Origin: Blastococcus saxobsidens
Lineage (GTDB): Bacteria; Actinomycetota; Actinomycetes; Mycobacteriales; Geodermatophilaceae
Assembly: GCF_002938435.1 (NCBI RefSeq)
Contig: NZ_POQT01000003.1
Span: 156,164-220,163, forward strand
Direction of reading: 5' to 3'
DNA: 64,000 nt
Below the pieces are notes generated by a model that saw only the letters and a list, made by a program, of their open reading frames with translations, was not told the DNA's origin and made no database searches. The position numbers and the translations under genes are program-made. Below, piece by piece: positions 17,240 to 25,292 of the stretch. Each line of letters starts with the position of its first letter. Positions within the stretch are counted from its first letter, which is position 1.

Positions 17240-18156
17240 GCTCCGTCCTCCGCCGGATCTCCTGCTGACCGTGCCAGGACCCGGCGGGCCGCGGCGGCCA
17301 CCGCCTCGTCCAGCATCTGCCCGTGCAGCTGCGCCGCCCCGGCGCCGGCGACGGCCGCTCGGGCCAGGGTGTCCAGCACCTCCCGCGCGGCGGCCACCTC
17401 GCTGCCGGAGGGGGTGAAGGCCGCCGTGATCGGCTCGAGCTGGGCAGGGTGGATCGCCCACTTGCCGTCGAAGCCGAGGTCCCGGGCCCGTCCGACGTCC
17501 CGGGCGAAGTGCTCGTCCACGCCGACGCCGAGGTGCGGTCCGTCGATGGCCTGGATGCCGGCCGCGCGGGCCGCCACCAGCAGCGCCTGCTGCGCCGGCA
17601 ACCACAGGTCGAGCCGGTCCGGCGCGGGGGCGGTCATGCCCAGGGACGCGGCCAGGTCGGCGTAACCGAGGACGAGCGAGACCAGCCGGGGGCTCGACCG
17701 GGCGATCTCCTGCACCCGTTCCAGCCCCGCCGCCGTCTCGATCAGCGCCTGCACGGTCATGGGCACGACCGCCGCGCGGCCGGCCTCCGCGCCGGCGAGC
17801 AGCCGGTCGACGAAGGCCAGGTCGCCGGCGCTCTCCACCTTCGGCACGACGACGGTCGCCGGCGGGCGGGGGAGGACGGCCAGGGCGAGCAGGTCGGCGT
17901 GGCACCAGGGGGAGCCGGGCGCGTTCACGCGCACCGTCAGGATCGGCGCCCGGCGCGGCTCGAGGTCGTGCAGGGTGGCGACGAGCAGCTCGCGTGCGGC
18001 GTCCTTGTCGCCCACGGCGACGGCGTCCTCCAGGTCGAGGACGAGCTCGTCGGCCGCGCTCCCCAGTGCCTTGGCGACCTTGCGGGCGTCACCGGCGGGC
18101 ACGGAGAGCACGCACCGGCGCCGGCCCGGCGGTGGAGGGACGGCGGATCCGGTCAT
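17236..18156 (-). CDS. CitE/HpcH family CoA-thioester lyase (citramalyl-/methylmalyl-CoA lyase-like)
   Basis: A 306-residue TIM-barrel lyase started at ATG 18156-18154, which has GAGGAGG upstream. Family landmarks: RCVLSVPAGDARKVAKAL, LVLDLEDAV, RVNAPGSPW, VVPKVESAGDL, LVLGYADLAASLGM, and GFDGKWAIHPAQL. These give the Mg2+-binding Glu/Asp and the CoA site. Known relatives cleave (S)-citramalyl-CoA to acetyl-CoA and pyruvate, or beta-methylmalyl-CoA to propionyl-CoA and glyoxylate. Coupling with the downstream hydratase makes one of these the best guess; which one cannot be decided here. Confidence 0.85.
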   Translation of the reverse strand: MTGSAVPPPPGRRRCVLSVPAGDARKVAKALGSAADELVLDLEDAVAVGDKDAARELLVATLHDLEPRRAPILTVRVNAPGSPWCHADLLALAVLPRPPATVVVPKVESAGDLAFVDRLLAGAEAGRAAVVPMTVQALIETAAGLERVQEIARSSPRLVSLVLGYADLAASLGMTAPAPDRLDLWLPAQQALLVAARAAGIQAIDGPHLGVGVDEHFARDVGRARDLGFDGKWAIHPAQLEPITAAFTPSGSEVAAAREVLDTLARAAVAGAGAAQLHGQMLDEAVAAAARRVLARSAGDPAEDGA

Positions 18157-18269
18157 CTGCGGCCTCCTCGAGAAGGGACGTGAACCTCGCACATCCGGGA
18201 GAGCGACTGATATTGTGTATTTTGTACCATCGTACGTGGCCGCTCAGCCACCGTGTGAATGGAGACCGC
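18157..18269. promoter_or_regulatory. Divergent control region between citE-type and prpD-type genes
   Basis: This 113-base gap contains an unusually AT-rich core near 18210-18235 (GATATTGTGTATTTTGTACC) in very GC-rich surroundings, so it likely holds the promoters for both directions. TTGTACCATCGTACGT resembles the palindrome at 32270-32282, with GTAC half-sites spaced differently. A GntR/FCD regulator encoded at 23070-23756 could act here; this is a guess. Confidence 0.5.
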
Positions 18270-19520
18270 GTGACCACCCTCGCCGCACAGCTGGCGCAGT
18301 GGGCCGCCGGCCTGGCCCCCACGGACCAGGACCTCGAGCTCGCCGACCGCTCCCTGCTCGACACCCTCGCGGTCACCGTCGCGGCGACCGACGACCCCAT
18401 CCGCCAGGTCGCCGCCGACCTGCCCGAGGCGGCGCGCTGGGCGACCCTCGGCCACGTCCTCGACTTCGACGACCTGCACATGGAGTCGACCACGCACATC
18501 AGCGTGGTCACCGTCCCCACGGTGCTGGCCGCGGGTGGTGGCGCTCGGGCCTACCTCGCGGCCGCCGGTGTCATGGCTCGGCTCGGCACGGCACTGGGCT
18601 GGCCGCACTACTCCAGCGGCTGGCACGCGACCTGCACCGCCGGAGCCCCGGCCGCGGCCGTCGGCGCGGCCGTCTCCCTCGGCCTGGACGCCGACGGCAT
18701 CGCGCGTGCGATCGCCCTGGCCGTGCCCGGCGCCGGCGGCGTCCAGCGGGCCTTCGGCACCTCCGCGAAGTCCCTGCAGGTCGGTTTCGCGGCGGAGGCC
18801 GGCCTCCGTGCCGCGCGGCTGGCCGCCGCCGGCGCGACCGCCGACCTGACCGCCCTCGACCAGTGGCTGGCGCTGGTCGGGGGGGACCCCGCCCGTGCCG
18901 ACCTGTCCGGGCCGGCCGTTCCGGGTGGCCTCGCCATCAAGGTCTACCCGTGCTGCTACGCCCTGCAGCGGCCGATCAGCGCCGTCCGGGACCTGCTCGA
19001 CGGCGGCGTGCAGCCCGGCGACGTCGACCGCATCCGGTTGCGCACGCCGGCCGGCACCGTCCAGCCGCTCATCCACTCCCGGCCCGGTACCGGCCTGGAG
19101 GGCAAGTTCAGCCTCGAGTACTCGGTGGTCGCGGCCCTCCTGGACCGCTACCCCGGCTTCGCCAGCTTCACCGACGACGCCGTCCGCCGGCCGGAGGTCC
19201 GGGACCTGGTCGAGAAGGTCGACATCGAGCTGACCGAGGGCGGCGACTGGCTCCTGACCGGCACGCTCGACGTCGAGCTGGTGCTGCGGGACGGCAGCAC
19301 GCGGACCACCGGCCTGGACCTGCCGCCCGGTTCGCCCGGCCGTCCGCCGTCGCCCGAGGAGATGGCGGCGAAGGTGCGGGACTGCGCGGGACCCGCGGCC
19401 GACGCCGTCCAGCAGGTGACGTGGGCCGACGCGGCCGACTTCCTGCGCACGACCGTGGACCGGGCACCGATGAGCCACGCGCCCGTGTCGGCGTCCGCGG
19501 CCTCGACCGAGGCCTCCTGA
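18270..19520 (+). CDS. MmgE/PrpD family protein 1 (shortened)
   Basis: 416 residues from GTG 18270, with GGAG upstream. It shows PrpD landmarks: HVLDFDDLHM, VPTVLAAGGG, HYSSGWHATC, GTSAKSLQVGFAAEAG, IKVYPCCYALQRPI, and LEGKFSLEYSV. Compared with the other four paralogs it lacks about 30 residues before the LDFDD motif, so the substrate pocket entrance may differ. Family members are 2-methylcitrate dehydratase, cis-aconitate decarboxylase and iminodisuccinate epimerase. It is coupled to the CoA-transferase gene (TGATG, one shared base), which links its product to CoA activation. Confidence 0.85.
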   Translation: MTTLAAQLAQWAAGLAPTDQDLELADRSLLDTLAVTVAATDDPIRQVAADLPEAARWATLGHVLDFDDLHMESTTHISVVTVPTVLAAGGGARAYLAAAGVMARLGTALGWPHYSSGWHATCTAGAPAAAVGAAVSLGLDADGIARAIALAVPGAGGVQRAFGTSAKSLQVGFAAEAGLRAARLAAAGATADLTALDQWLALVGGDPARADLSGPAVPGGLAIKVYPCCYALQRPISAVRDLLDGGVQPGDVDRIRLRTPAGTVQPLIHSRPGTGLEGKFSLEYSVVAALLDRYPGFASFTDDAVRRPEVRDLVEKVDIELTEGGDWLLTGTLDVELVLRDGSTRTTGLDLPPGSPGRPPSPEEMAAKVRDCAGPAADAVQQVTWADAADFLRTTVDRAPMSHAPVSASAASTEAS

Positions 19521-20701
19521 TGGTGCGCCCCCTCGACGGCATCACCGTGGTCAGCATCGAGCAGGCGGTTGCGGCCCCCTTCGCCACCCGGCAGCTGGCC
19601 GACCTGGGCGCCCGGGTGATCAAGGTGGAGCGGCCCGGGGCCGGTGACTTCGCCCGCGGGTACGACGAGTCGATCCAGGGGCAGTCCAGCTACTTCGTGT
19701 GGCTCAACCGCTCCAAGGAATCGCTGACCTGCGATCTCAAGTCCCCGGACGGGGTCGCCGTCGTCGAGCGCCTGCTCGAGACCGCCGACGTGTTCGTCCA
19801 GAACCTCGCTCCCGGTGCCGCGGCGCGGCTGGGACTGGGCGCGCAGCAGCTGCGGGCGAAGTTCCCCCGGCTCATCGTCTGCGACGTCTCCGGCTACGGC
19901 AGCACCGGGCCGTGGTCGGGTCACAAGGCCTACGACCTGCTCATCCAGTGCGAGGCCGGGCTGGTGTCCCTGACCGGCACGCCGGAGCAGCCGGCGAAGG
20001 TGGGCATCTCCGTGGCCGACATCGCAGGGGGCATGTACGCCTACAGCGGTGTCCTCACCGCCTTGCTGCAGCGGGGGATCACCGGGGAGGGCTCCGTCGT
20101 CGAGGTCTCCCTCTTCGAGTCCCTCGCCGAGTGGATGGGCTCCCCCGCGTACTACACCGCCGGGTCCGGCCGGTCCCCGGCCCGGGTCGGTATGGAGCAC
20201 GCCACGATCGCGCCCTACGGCCCCTTCACCGTCGGCGACGGGGCCGTCGTCCTGCTCGCCGTCCAGAACGAGCGCGAGTGGAAGTCGCTGTGCGAGCAGG
20301 TGCTCGGGGACCCCGCGCTGGCCACCGACGAGCGGTTCGTCCGCAACTCGGCCCGCGTGGCCAACCGCGAGGAGCTCAACGCGCTCATCACCGCGCGGCT
20401 CGGGCGGCTGGACGAGGCGCAGGCGGTCTCGCTGCTGCAGGACGCCGACGTCGCCCACGCCCGGGTCAACGACGTCCAGGGCATGCTCGACCACCCGGTG
20501 CTGTCGGGCCGCGGCCGCTGGCGCACCGTCGGGACCCCCGGTGGCCCCGTCCAGGCGCTCGTGCCGCCCGCGACGGTGAGTGGCGTGGAGCCGCGGATGG
20601 ACCCGGTGCCCGCCGTCGGCGAGCACACCGACCAGCTCCTGGCCGAGCTGGGCTTCGACGCCGACGGCGTGGAGCGCCTCCGCCGGGTGCGTGCCGTATG
20701 A
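19520..20701 (+). CDS. Class III (CaiB/BaiF) CoA-transferase
   Basis: A 393-residue protein with the family N-terminus LDGITVVSIEQAVAAPFATR and LGARVIKVERPGAGDFAR. The catalytic Asp is expected at residue 139 in HKAYDLLIQCEAG. LTCDLKSPDG, CDVSGYGSTGPW and GSVVEVSLFESLAEWM are typical of the fold. It would move CoA from a donor thioester such as succinyl-CoA to a dicarboxylate, as itaconate and mesaconate CoA-transferases do. Start ATG 19520 shares its A with the preceding TGA. It is part of the prpD-caiB-acyl-CoA dehydrogenase transcript. Confidence 0.92.
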   Translation: MVRPLDGITVVSIEQAVAAPFATRQLADLGARVIKVERPGAGDFARGYDESIQGQSSYFVWLNRSKESLTCDLKSPDGVAVVERLLETADVFVQNLAPGAAARLGLGAQQLRAKFPRLIVCDVSGYGSTGPWSGHKAYDLLIQCEAGLVSLTGTPEQPAKVGISVADIAGGMYAYSGVLTALLQRGITGEGSVVEVSLFESLAEWMGSPAYYTAGSGRSPARVGMEHATIAPYGPFTVGDGAVVLLAVQNEREWKSLCEQVLGDPALATDERFVRNSARVANREELNALITARLGRLDEAQAVSLLQDADVAHARVNDVQGMLDHPVLSGRGRWRTVGTPGGPVQALVPPATVSGVEPRMDPVPAVGEHTDQLLAELGFDADGVERLRRVRAV

Positions 20702-20753
20702 GGTCCCTCGTCGCCTCCAGTGCTCGACCAGTGCCCTACGAGAGGAGCTCCTC

Positions 20754-21905
20754 ATGACCGAGCTGAACGAGGAAGAACAGGCCATCGTCGACACGGTGCG
20801 GGAGTTCGTCGACCGCGACGTCCGCCCCGCCGTCCGGGACCTCGAGCACGCCAACGAGTACCCCGAGAAGCTCATCGAGCAGATGAAGCAGCTGGGCATC
20901 TTCGGGCTGGCCATCCCCGAGCCCTACGGCGAGGTCGGTGTCTCGACCGTCTGCTACGCGCGGGTCACCGAGGAGCTCGCGCGCGGCTGGATGAGCCTGG
21001 CCGGAGCCATGGGCGGTCACACCGTGGTGGCCAAGCTGCTGCTGGCCTACGGCACGGAGGAGCAGAAGGAGCGCTACCTGCCGCGCATGGCCACCGGCGA
21101 GATCCGCGCGACGATGGCGCTCACCGAGCCCGGCGGCGGGTCGGACCTGCAGGCGATGCGCACCACGGCGGTCAAGGACGGCGATGACTACGTCGTGACC
21201 GGATCCAAGACGTGGATCACCAACGCCCGCCGCTCCCAGGTCGTGGCCCTGCTGTGCCGGACCGACCCCCAGGCCTCGCCGCCGCACCGCGGCATGAGCA
21301 TCCTGCTGGCCGAGAAGGGCCCCGGCTTCGAGGTCTCCCGCGACCTGCCCAAGCTCGGCTACAAGGGCGTGGAGAGCTGCGAGCTGTCCTTCGACGGCTA
21401 CCGGACGCCGCAGTCCTCGCTCCTGGGCGGGGTCGAGGGCCAGGGCTTCCCGCAGATGATGAAGGGGCTCGAGGTCGGCCGGATCCAGGTGGCGGCCCGG
21501 GCCAGTGGCGTGGCCAGTGCGGCACTGGCCGACGCGCTCAGGTACGCCCAGGAGCGCGAGTCCTTCGGCAAGCCCATCTGGCAGCACCAGTCGGTCGGCA
21601 ACCTGCTCGCCGACATGGCCACCAAGGTCGCTGCCGCCCAGCAGCTGATCTACCACGCCGCGCGCCGCTACGACGGCGGGCAGCGCACCGACATGGAGGC
21701 GGGGATGGCCAAGCTGTTCGCCTCCGAGATCGCGGCCCAGGTCACCCTCGACGCCATCCGGGTGCACGGCGGCTACGGCTACTCCACCGAGTTCGACGTC
21801 GAGCGGTACTTCCGCGATGCGCCGCTGATGATCGTCGGCGAGGGCACCAACGAGATCCAGCGCAACGTCATCGCCGCGCAGCTGGTCAAGCGGGGCGGCC
21901 TGTGA
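20754..21905 (+). CDS. Acyl-CoA dehydrogenase
   Basis: 383 residues from ATG 20754, preceded by GAGAGGAG. Landmarks: ATMALTEPGGGSDLQAMRTTA (FAD/substrate loop, in part), TWITNARRS, QERESFGKPIWQHQSV, and IRVHGGYGYSTEFDVERYFR. The catalytic base is probably Glu363 in GEGTNEIQ, the MCAD position. It oxidises an acyl-CoA at C2-C3 with FAD and passes electrons to ETF. Next to the CoA-transferase and near the hydratase, it could create the double bond of a branched dicarboxyl-CoA such as methylsuccinyl-CoA. The substrate is inferred from context only. Confidence 0.92.
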   Translation: MTELNEEEQAIVDTVREFVDRDVRPAVRDLEHANEYPEKLIEQMKQLGIFGLAIPEPYGEVGVSTVCYARVTEELARGWMSLAGAMGGHTVVAKLLLAYGTEEQKERYLPRMATGEIRATMALTEPGGGSDLQAMRTTAVKDGDDYVVTGSKTWITNARRSQVVALLCRTDPQASPPHRGMSILLAEKGPGFEVSRDLPKLGYKGVESCELSFDGYRTPQSSLLGGVEGQGFPQMMKGLEVGRIQVAARASGVASAALADALRYAQERESFGKPIWQHQSVGNLLADMATKVAAAQQLIYHAARRYDGGQRTDMEAGMAKLFASEIAAQVTLDAIRVHGGYGYSTEFDVERYFRDAPLMIVGEGTNEIQRNVIAAQLVKRGGL

Positions 21906-21946
21906 GCCCGCGGGTGGAGCACGCACGCCCAGGGCCGCACCGGTCG

Positions 21947-21967
21947 GCCCGGGACGGCCGCCCGGGC
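21947..21967. terminator. Hairpin between convergent acyl-CoA dehydrogenase and Grx-DinB genes
   Basis: GCCCGGG (21947-21953) and CCCGGGC (21961-21967) form a seven-pair stem with a seven-base loop. It lies in the 127-base gap between two converging genes and may end transcription in both directions. No U-tract. Confidence 0.5.
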
Positions 21968-22032
21968 GCGGCGGAGCGCCGGCCAGGTGCCCTCGTGGGT
22001 CCATGGCCGCACGCCCGCCGCTCATCCGGTGA

Positions 22033-22824
22033 TCAGTACAGCTCCTCCGGGAGACCGATCCCGGTGAAGGCGGTCACGTCCAGCAACCGGGCGACCGGCA
22101 CTCCCGCATTGTCGAGGAAGTCGCAGATCTGCCGGTGGTGGAAGGCCGCATGGAACCGCTGCAGTCGCACCAGTTCCGAGAAGGCGGTGTCGCCGCGGTT
22201 CGAGACGACGAACGGGTCGTCGACCTCGGGGAGCTCGCTGACCTCCAGGAGGAACGCCTGCCAGGTGCGCGAAGCCCGTTCCACGTACGTCCTGACCTGC
22301 TCCGTGGTGTGCAGGTAAGCCTCGACCTGGAGATCGGCTTCGCCGGTGTACCAGGCGAAGAAGTGCTCCCGGTAGGCCGCGGGCAGCAGGTCGATGGGCC
22401 GGCAGACGTTGACGGTCAGGTTGCGGGAGTCGCGTCCCCGGGACAGCGTCGGCTCGAGCAGCTGATCCCACTCGTAGTGCCCGACGAGGCGCACCCAGTC
22501 GTCCAGGACGGCCGCGATGTCCCAGGCCATCGGCAACCATGGCTCGGCGGCCGACCCGCTCTCGTCAGGCATCCCGAGGATGCCGCGCAGTTGAACCGGA
22601 TGGATGATCGGCACGGGATCGCCGTCGACGAGGACCGACGGGATGATCGGCTTGCCGACCGCCTCGTGGCGTTGCTGGCCGGCACCGCCGTCGATCGCGT
22701 TGAGCAGCACGAGATCCGTGCCCTGGCTGCCGAGGAACTCCTCGACCGCGGGGCTCTGCAGGAACTGCTTCGCCGCCGCGCAGTGGGCCTAGCCGGGCCT
22801 CCAGAACAGCACCAGTTCGCGCAT
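22033..22824 (-). CDS. Glutaredoxin-like + DinB-like protein with in-frame TAG at the active-site Cys (candidate UAG-selenoprotein)
   Basis: From ATG 22824-22822 the frame reads MRELVLFWRPG, then TAG (22791-22789, codon 12), then AHCAAAKQFL and on without a further stop to TGA 22035-22033. Residues 1-90 form a glutaredoxin/thioredoxin half: strand ELVLFW, the motif [TAG]-A-H-C in place of CxxC, a helix, strand DLVLLNAIDG, and the cis-Pro segment IIPSVLVDGD. Residues about 120-255 look like DinB/YfiT (RLQRFHAAFHHRQICDFLD, with metal-binding His). TAG thus replaces exactly the catalytic Cys, as selenocysteine would. If decoded, 263 residues. A conventional reading would begin at GTG 22710 and lose the active site. 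GAGGGAG lies upstream of the ATG. Confidence 0.75.
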
Positions 22825-23069
22825 CTGCGCACCCTGCTCCCTCGACGTGTCCGGCGGTGGATTCCAGCCGGGCGTCCGACGGTAGCGCGGCACGCCCCGG
22901 TCGGCCTCCCGGTCACCGGGCCGGGGCGCCGATCCTGCGCACGTCCAGCGGTCGTCGTCCTCGATCCACCCGCGGCACCAGAGGTGGACCGAGCTGGGGA
23001 GGGGGGCCGGTGACCGGCACGCCCGCCACCGTCGTCGCCGAGGAGCTCAGCGCGGTCCCGCTGCCGGGG

Positions 23070-23756
23070 TCACTGACCGGTGGCCGCCTGGGCGCGGAGG
23101 TGCTCGGCCAGCAGGTCACCGGCGTGCACGATGTGCAGGCGCATCGCCTCGCGTGCCTTCTCCGAGTCGCCGGCCTCGAGCGCGTTCAGCACGTCGTCGT
23201 GGTCGTGCAGCGAGGCCTGGCTCCACCCCTCGATGGTGAGGAAGAACGGCTCGGGCACGTACCGGACGGCGACGCTGAGCATCCAGGCCAGCTTGGGCGC
23301 GTTCGCGTGCAGGTTGATCAGCCGGTGCACCTGCCGGTTGTGCGCCACGACGTCCTCGGGACGGCCGGTGGCCATGGCGTCGCTGAGCTTCGCCTGGTGG
23401 GCGCGCAGCGTGGCGATCCACTCCGGGTTCGTCGCCGCGGCCGCCCGGGCGGCCAGCTCGCCGGCGATCTCCGCCTGCACGAGGAACAGGTCGTGCACGT
23501 CGTCGGGCGACAGCGGGGCCACCATGAACCCGCGCCGCGGCTCGAAGGTCAGGAAGCCCTCGCCGCGCAGCGCCTGCAGTCCCTCGCGAACCGGCGTGGC
23601 ACTCACGTCGAGCTCCTCGGCGATCCGGTCCAGCCGGACGAACTCACCGGCCTCGAGCTGCCCCGACATGATCAGCGACCGGACGTGAGCCGCGACCTCC
23701 TCGCTCAACGGCCGGCGCTCGGGCCGCTGCCGAGCGGAGGAGAAGGGGGTCGTCAT
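23070..23756 (-). CDS. GntR family transcriptional regulator (FCD/FadR subfamily)
   Basis: 228 residues from ATG 23756-23754. The N-terminal winged helix-turn-helix (residues about 15-80) has LSEEVAAHVRSLIMSGQL, IAEELDVSATPVREGLQAL, and GFLTFEPRRGFMV. The C-terminal FCD domain is all-helical with metal/ligand-binding residues in NRQVHRLINLHA and HDHDDVLNALEAG. FCD regulators usually sense organic acids and repress uptake or breakdown genes. It is divergent from two prpD-type genes with a 189-base gap and is the only dedicated regulator in the catabolic region, so it is the likely local controller. Confidence 0.9.
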   Translation of the reverse strand: MTTPFSSARQRPERRPLSEEVAAHVRSLIMSGQLEAGEFVRLDRIAEELDVSATPVREGLQALRGEGFLTFEPRRGFMVAPLSPDDVHDLFLVQAEIAGELAARAAAATNPEWIATLRAHQAKLSDAMATGRPEDVVAHNRQVHRLINLHANAPKLAWMLSVAVRYVPEPFFLTIEGWSQASLHDHDDVLNALEAGDSEKAREAMRLHIVHAGDLLAEHLRAQAATGQ

Positions 23757-23945
23757 GGGCACTCGTCTCTCTCCGGGGTGGCAGTCGGCGAGACGGACTT
23801 CCGAGAAATGGCCGACCGGAAGAGAAATATATCCTACTGGAAGCGCTCGATGGACAGGAGAATCCGTGATTTCCATGCGAACTGGTGAGACCTCGAGAAG
23901 AAGCTCCGGGGGTCTCCGCGCGCCGGCCGCGACCGGGGTCCGGCG
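23757..23945. promoter_or_regulatory. Divergent promoter region between gntR and prpD-type genes
   Basis: A 189-base gap with an AT-rich core (AGAAATATATCCTACTGG near 23820-23840) that stands out from the GC-rich surroundings and probably carries the divergent promoters. No perfect palindrome was found here. Confidence 0.4.
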
Positions 23946-25292
23946 ATGACCGCGACGGTCGCCGGGCCCACCGCCGGGCTGGCCGCCGGGCTGGGGGCCG
24001 CCGCCCGGACCGGACTGCCCGACGACGTCCGCCGCGAGACGGTCCGGTCGCTGCTGAACGTCGTCGGCACCAGCGTGGGCGCCGCCGGAACCCCCGAGGT
24101 CGACCTGCTGGTCCGGCACGCCCAGGCGCACGGAGCCGCGGGCTCCTGCCCGGTCCCAGGGCGGCGGGAGACCCTGGAGGCCTCCCAGGCCGCGCTGGTC
24201 ACGGGCTTCGCCGCCCACCTCGACGACTTCGACGACACCCACCTGGCCACGGTCGTCCACCCGGGTGCGGCCGTGCTCGCCGCCGCGCTGCCGTTCGTGG
24301 CGCAGGGCGAGGTCGCACCGCTGCGACTGCTCGACGCGCTCGCCCTGGGCATCGAGGCCCAGTTGCGGGTCGCGCTGGCGATGACGCCCTCCCACTACGA
24401 CCAGGGCTGGCACGTCACCGGGACGGTCGGGCCGCTGGGTGCCGCCGTCACCGCCGGGCTGCTGCGCGGCCTCGACGACCAGCAGCTCACGCACGCGATC
24501 GCGATCGCGTCGAGCACCAGCCTGGGGCACCGGCAGGGCTTCGGGACCATGGTCAAGCCGTTCCACCCCGGCAAGGCGGCGGCGAACGGCCTGCTGGCCG
24601 CAGCGCTGGCCGGCCGTGGCTCGACCGGGGCGCCGGCGGCCCTGGAGGGCCCGCGCGGCTACTTCCGCGGCATGGCGCCCTCGGTCGACCTCGACCGCGT
24701 GACCGCCGGCCTGGGATCGACCTGGGACCTGCTGGACAACACCTACAAGCCCTATCCGTGCGGGATCGTCAGCCACCCTGCGATCGAGGCGGCGGAACGC
24801 CTCTCCGCGCGGCTCGCCGGCACCGCTCCGGTCGCGGTGCGCGTGCGGTGCCACCCGCTGGTGGTCGAGCTGACCGGCAACCCGGACCCGCGCACCGGTC
24901 TCGAGGCCCGCTTCAGCACCGTGCACGGTGTCGCGGTGGCCTTGGCCGACGGGCGCGCCGGCCTCGCGCAGTACGAGGACGGGCGGGTGGTGGCCGAGGA
25001 CGTCACGGCCCTGCGCGGCCTGGTCACCCTGGTCCCGGACGACGCCGTCGCCCGGGACGAGGCGGTGGTGGAGGTCGAGACGGCGGACGGGCAGCTGGTG
25101 GAGCACGTGGAGCACGCGCGCGGCAGCCTGGCCAGGCCGCTCACCGACGCCGAGCTCGACGACAAGGTCGCCGTCCTGGTGGAACGGACCCTGCCGGGCC
25201 GGGGCGCCGATGTCGTCGCCGCCGTCCGGTCCCTGCCCGAGCGGTCCGACACGGCGTTCCTGATCCCTGCCCTCACCCCGGAGACGACATGA
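23946..25292 (+). CDS. MmgE/PrpD family protein 2
   Basis: 448 residues from ATG 23946. Landmarks: AAHLDDFDDTHLATVVHPGAA (in part), HYDQGWHVTGTVGPLGAAVTAG (in part), GTMVKPFHPGKAAANG, YKPYPCGIVSHPAIEA, and LEARFSTVHGVAVAL. The positions around HP, the Lys of KPFHPGK and the YKPYPCG loop form the usual active-site cleft between the helical and alpha/beta domains. It is followed by prpD-type 3 with an ATGA overlap. Two PrpD proteins in one transcript suggests a heteromer or two sequential steps; PrpD proteins normally work as homodimers. Confidence 0.9.
   Translation: MTATVAGPTAGLAAGLGAAARTGLPDDVRRETVRSLLNVVGTSVGAAGTPEVDLLVRHAQAHGAAGSCPVPGRRETLEASQAALVTGFAAHLDDFDDTHLATVVHPGAAVLAAALPFVAQGEVAPLRLLDALALGIEAQLRVALAMTPSHYDQGWHVTGTVGPLGAAVTAGLLRGLDDQQLTHAIAIASSTSLGHRQGFGTMVKPFHPGKAAANGLLAAALAGRGSTGAPAALEGPRGYFRGMAPSVDLDRVTAGLGSTWDLLDNTYKPYPCGIVSHPAIEAAERLSARLAGTAPVAVRVRCHPLVVELTGNPDPRTGLEARFSTVHGVAVALADGRAGLAQYEDGRVVAEDVTALRGLVTLVPDDAVARDEAVVEVETADGQLVEHVEHARGSLARPLTDAELDDKVAVLVERTLPGRGADVVAAVRSLPERSDTAFLIPALTPETT

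Noticed and set aside
22416..22916. An alternative minus-strand frame spanning the TAG of the Grx-DinB gene
   Set aside because: Its product is Arg/Ser low complexity; the thioredoxin-fold pattern is in the TAG-containing frame on both sides of the codon.
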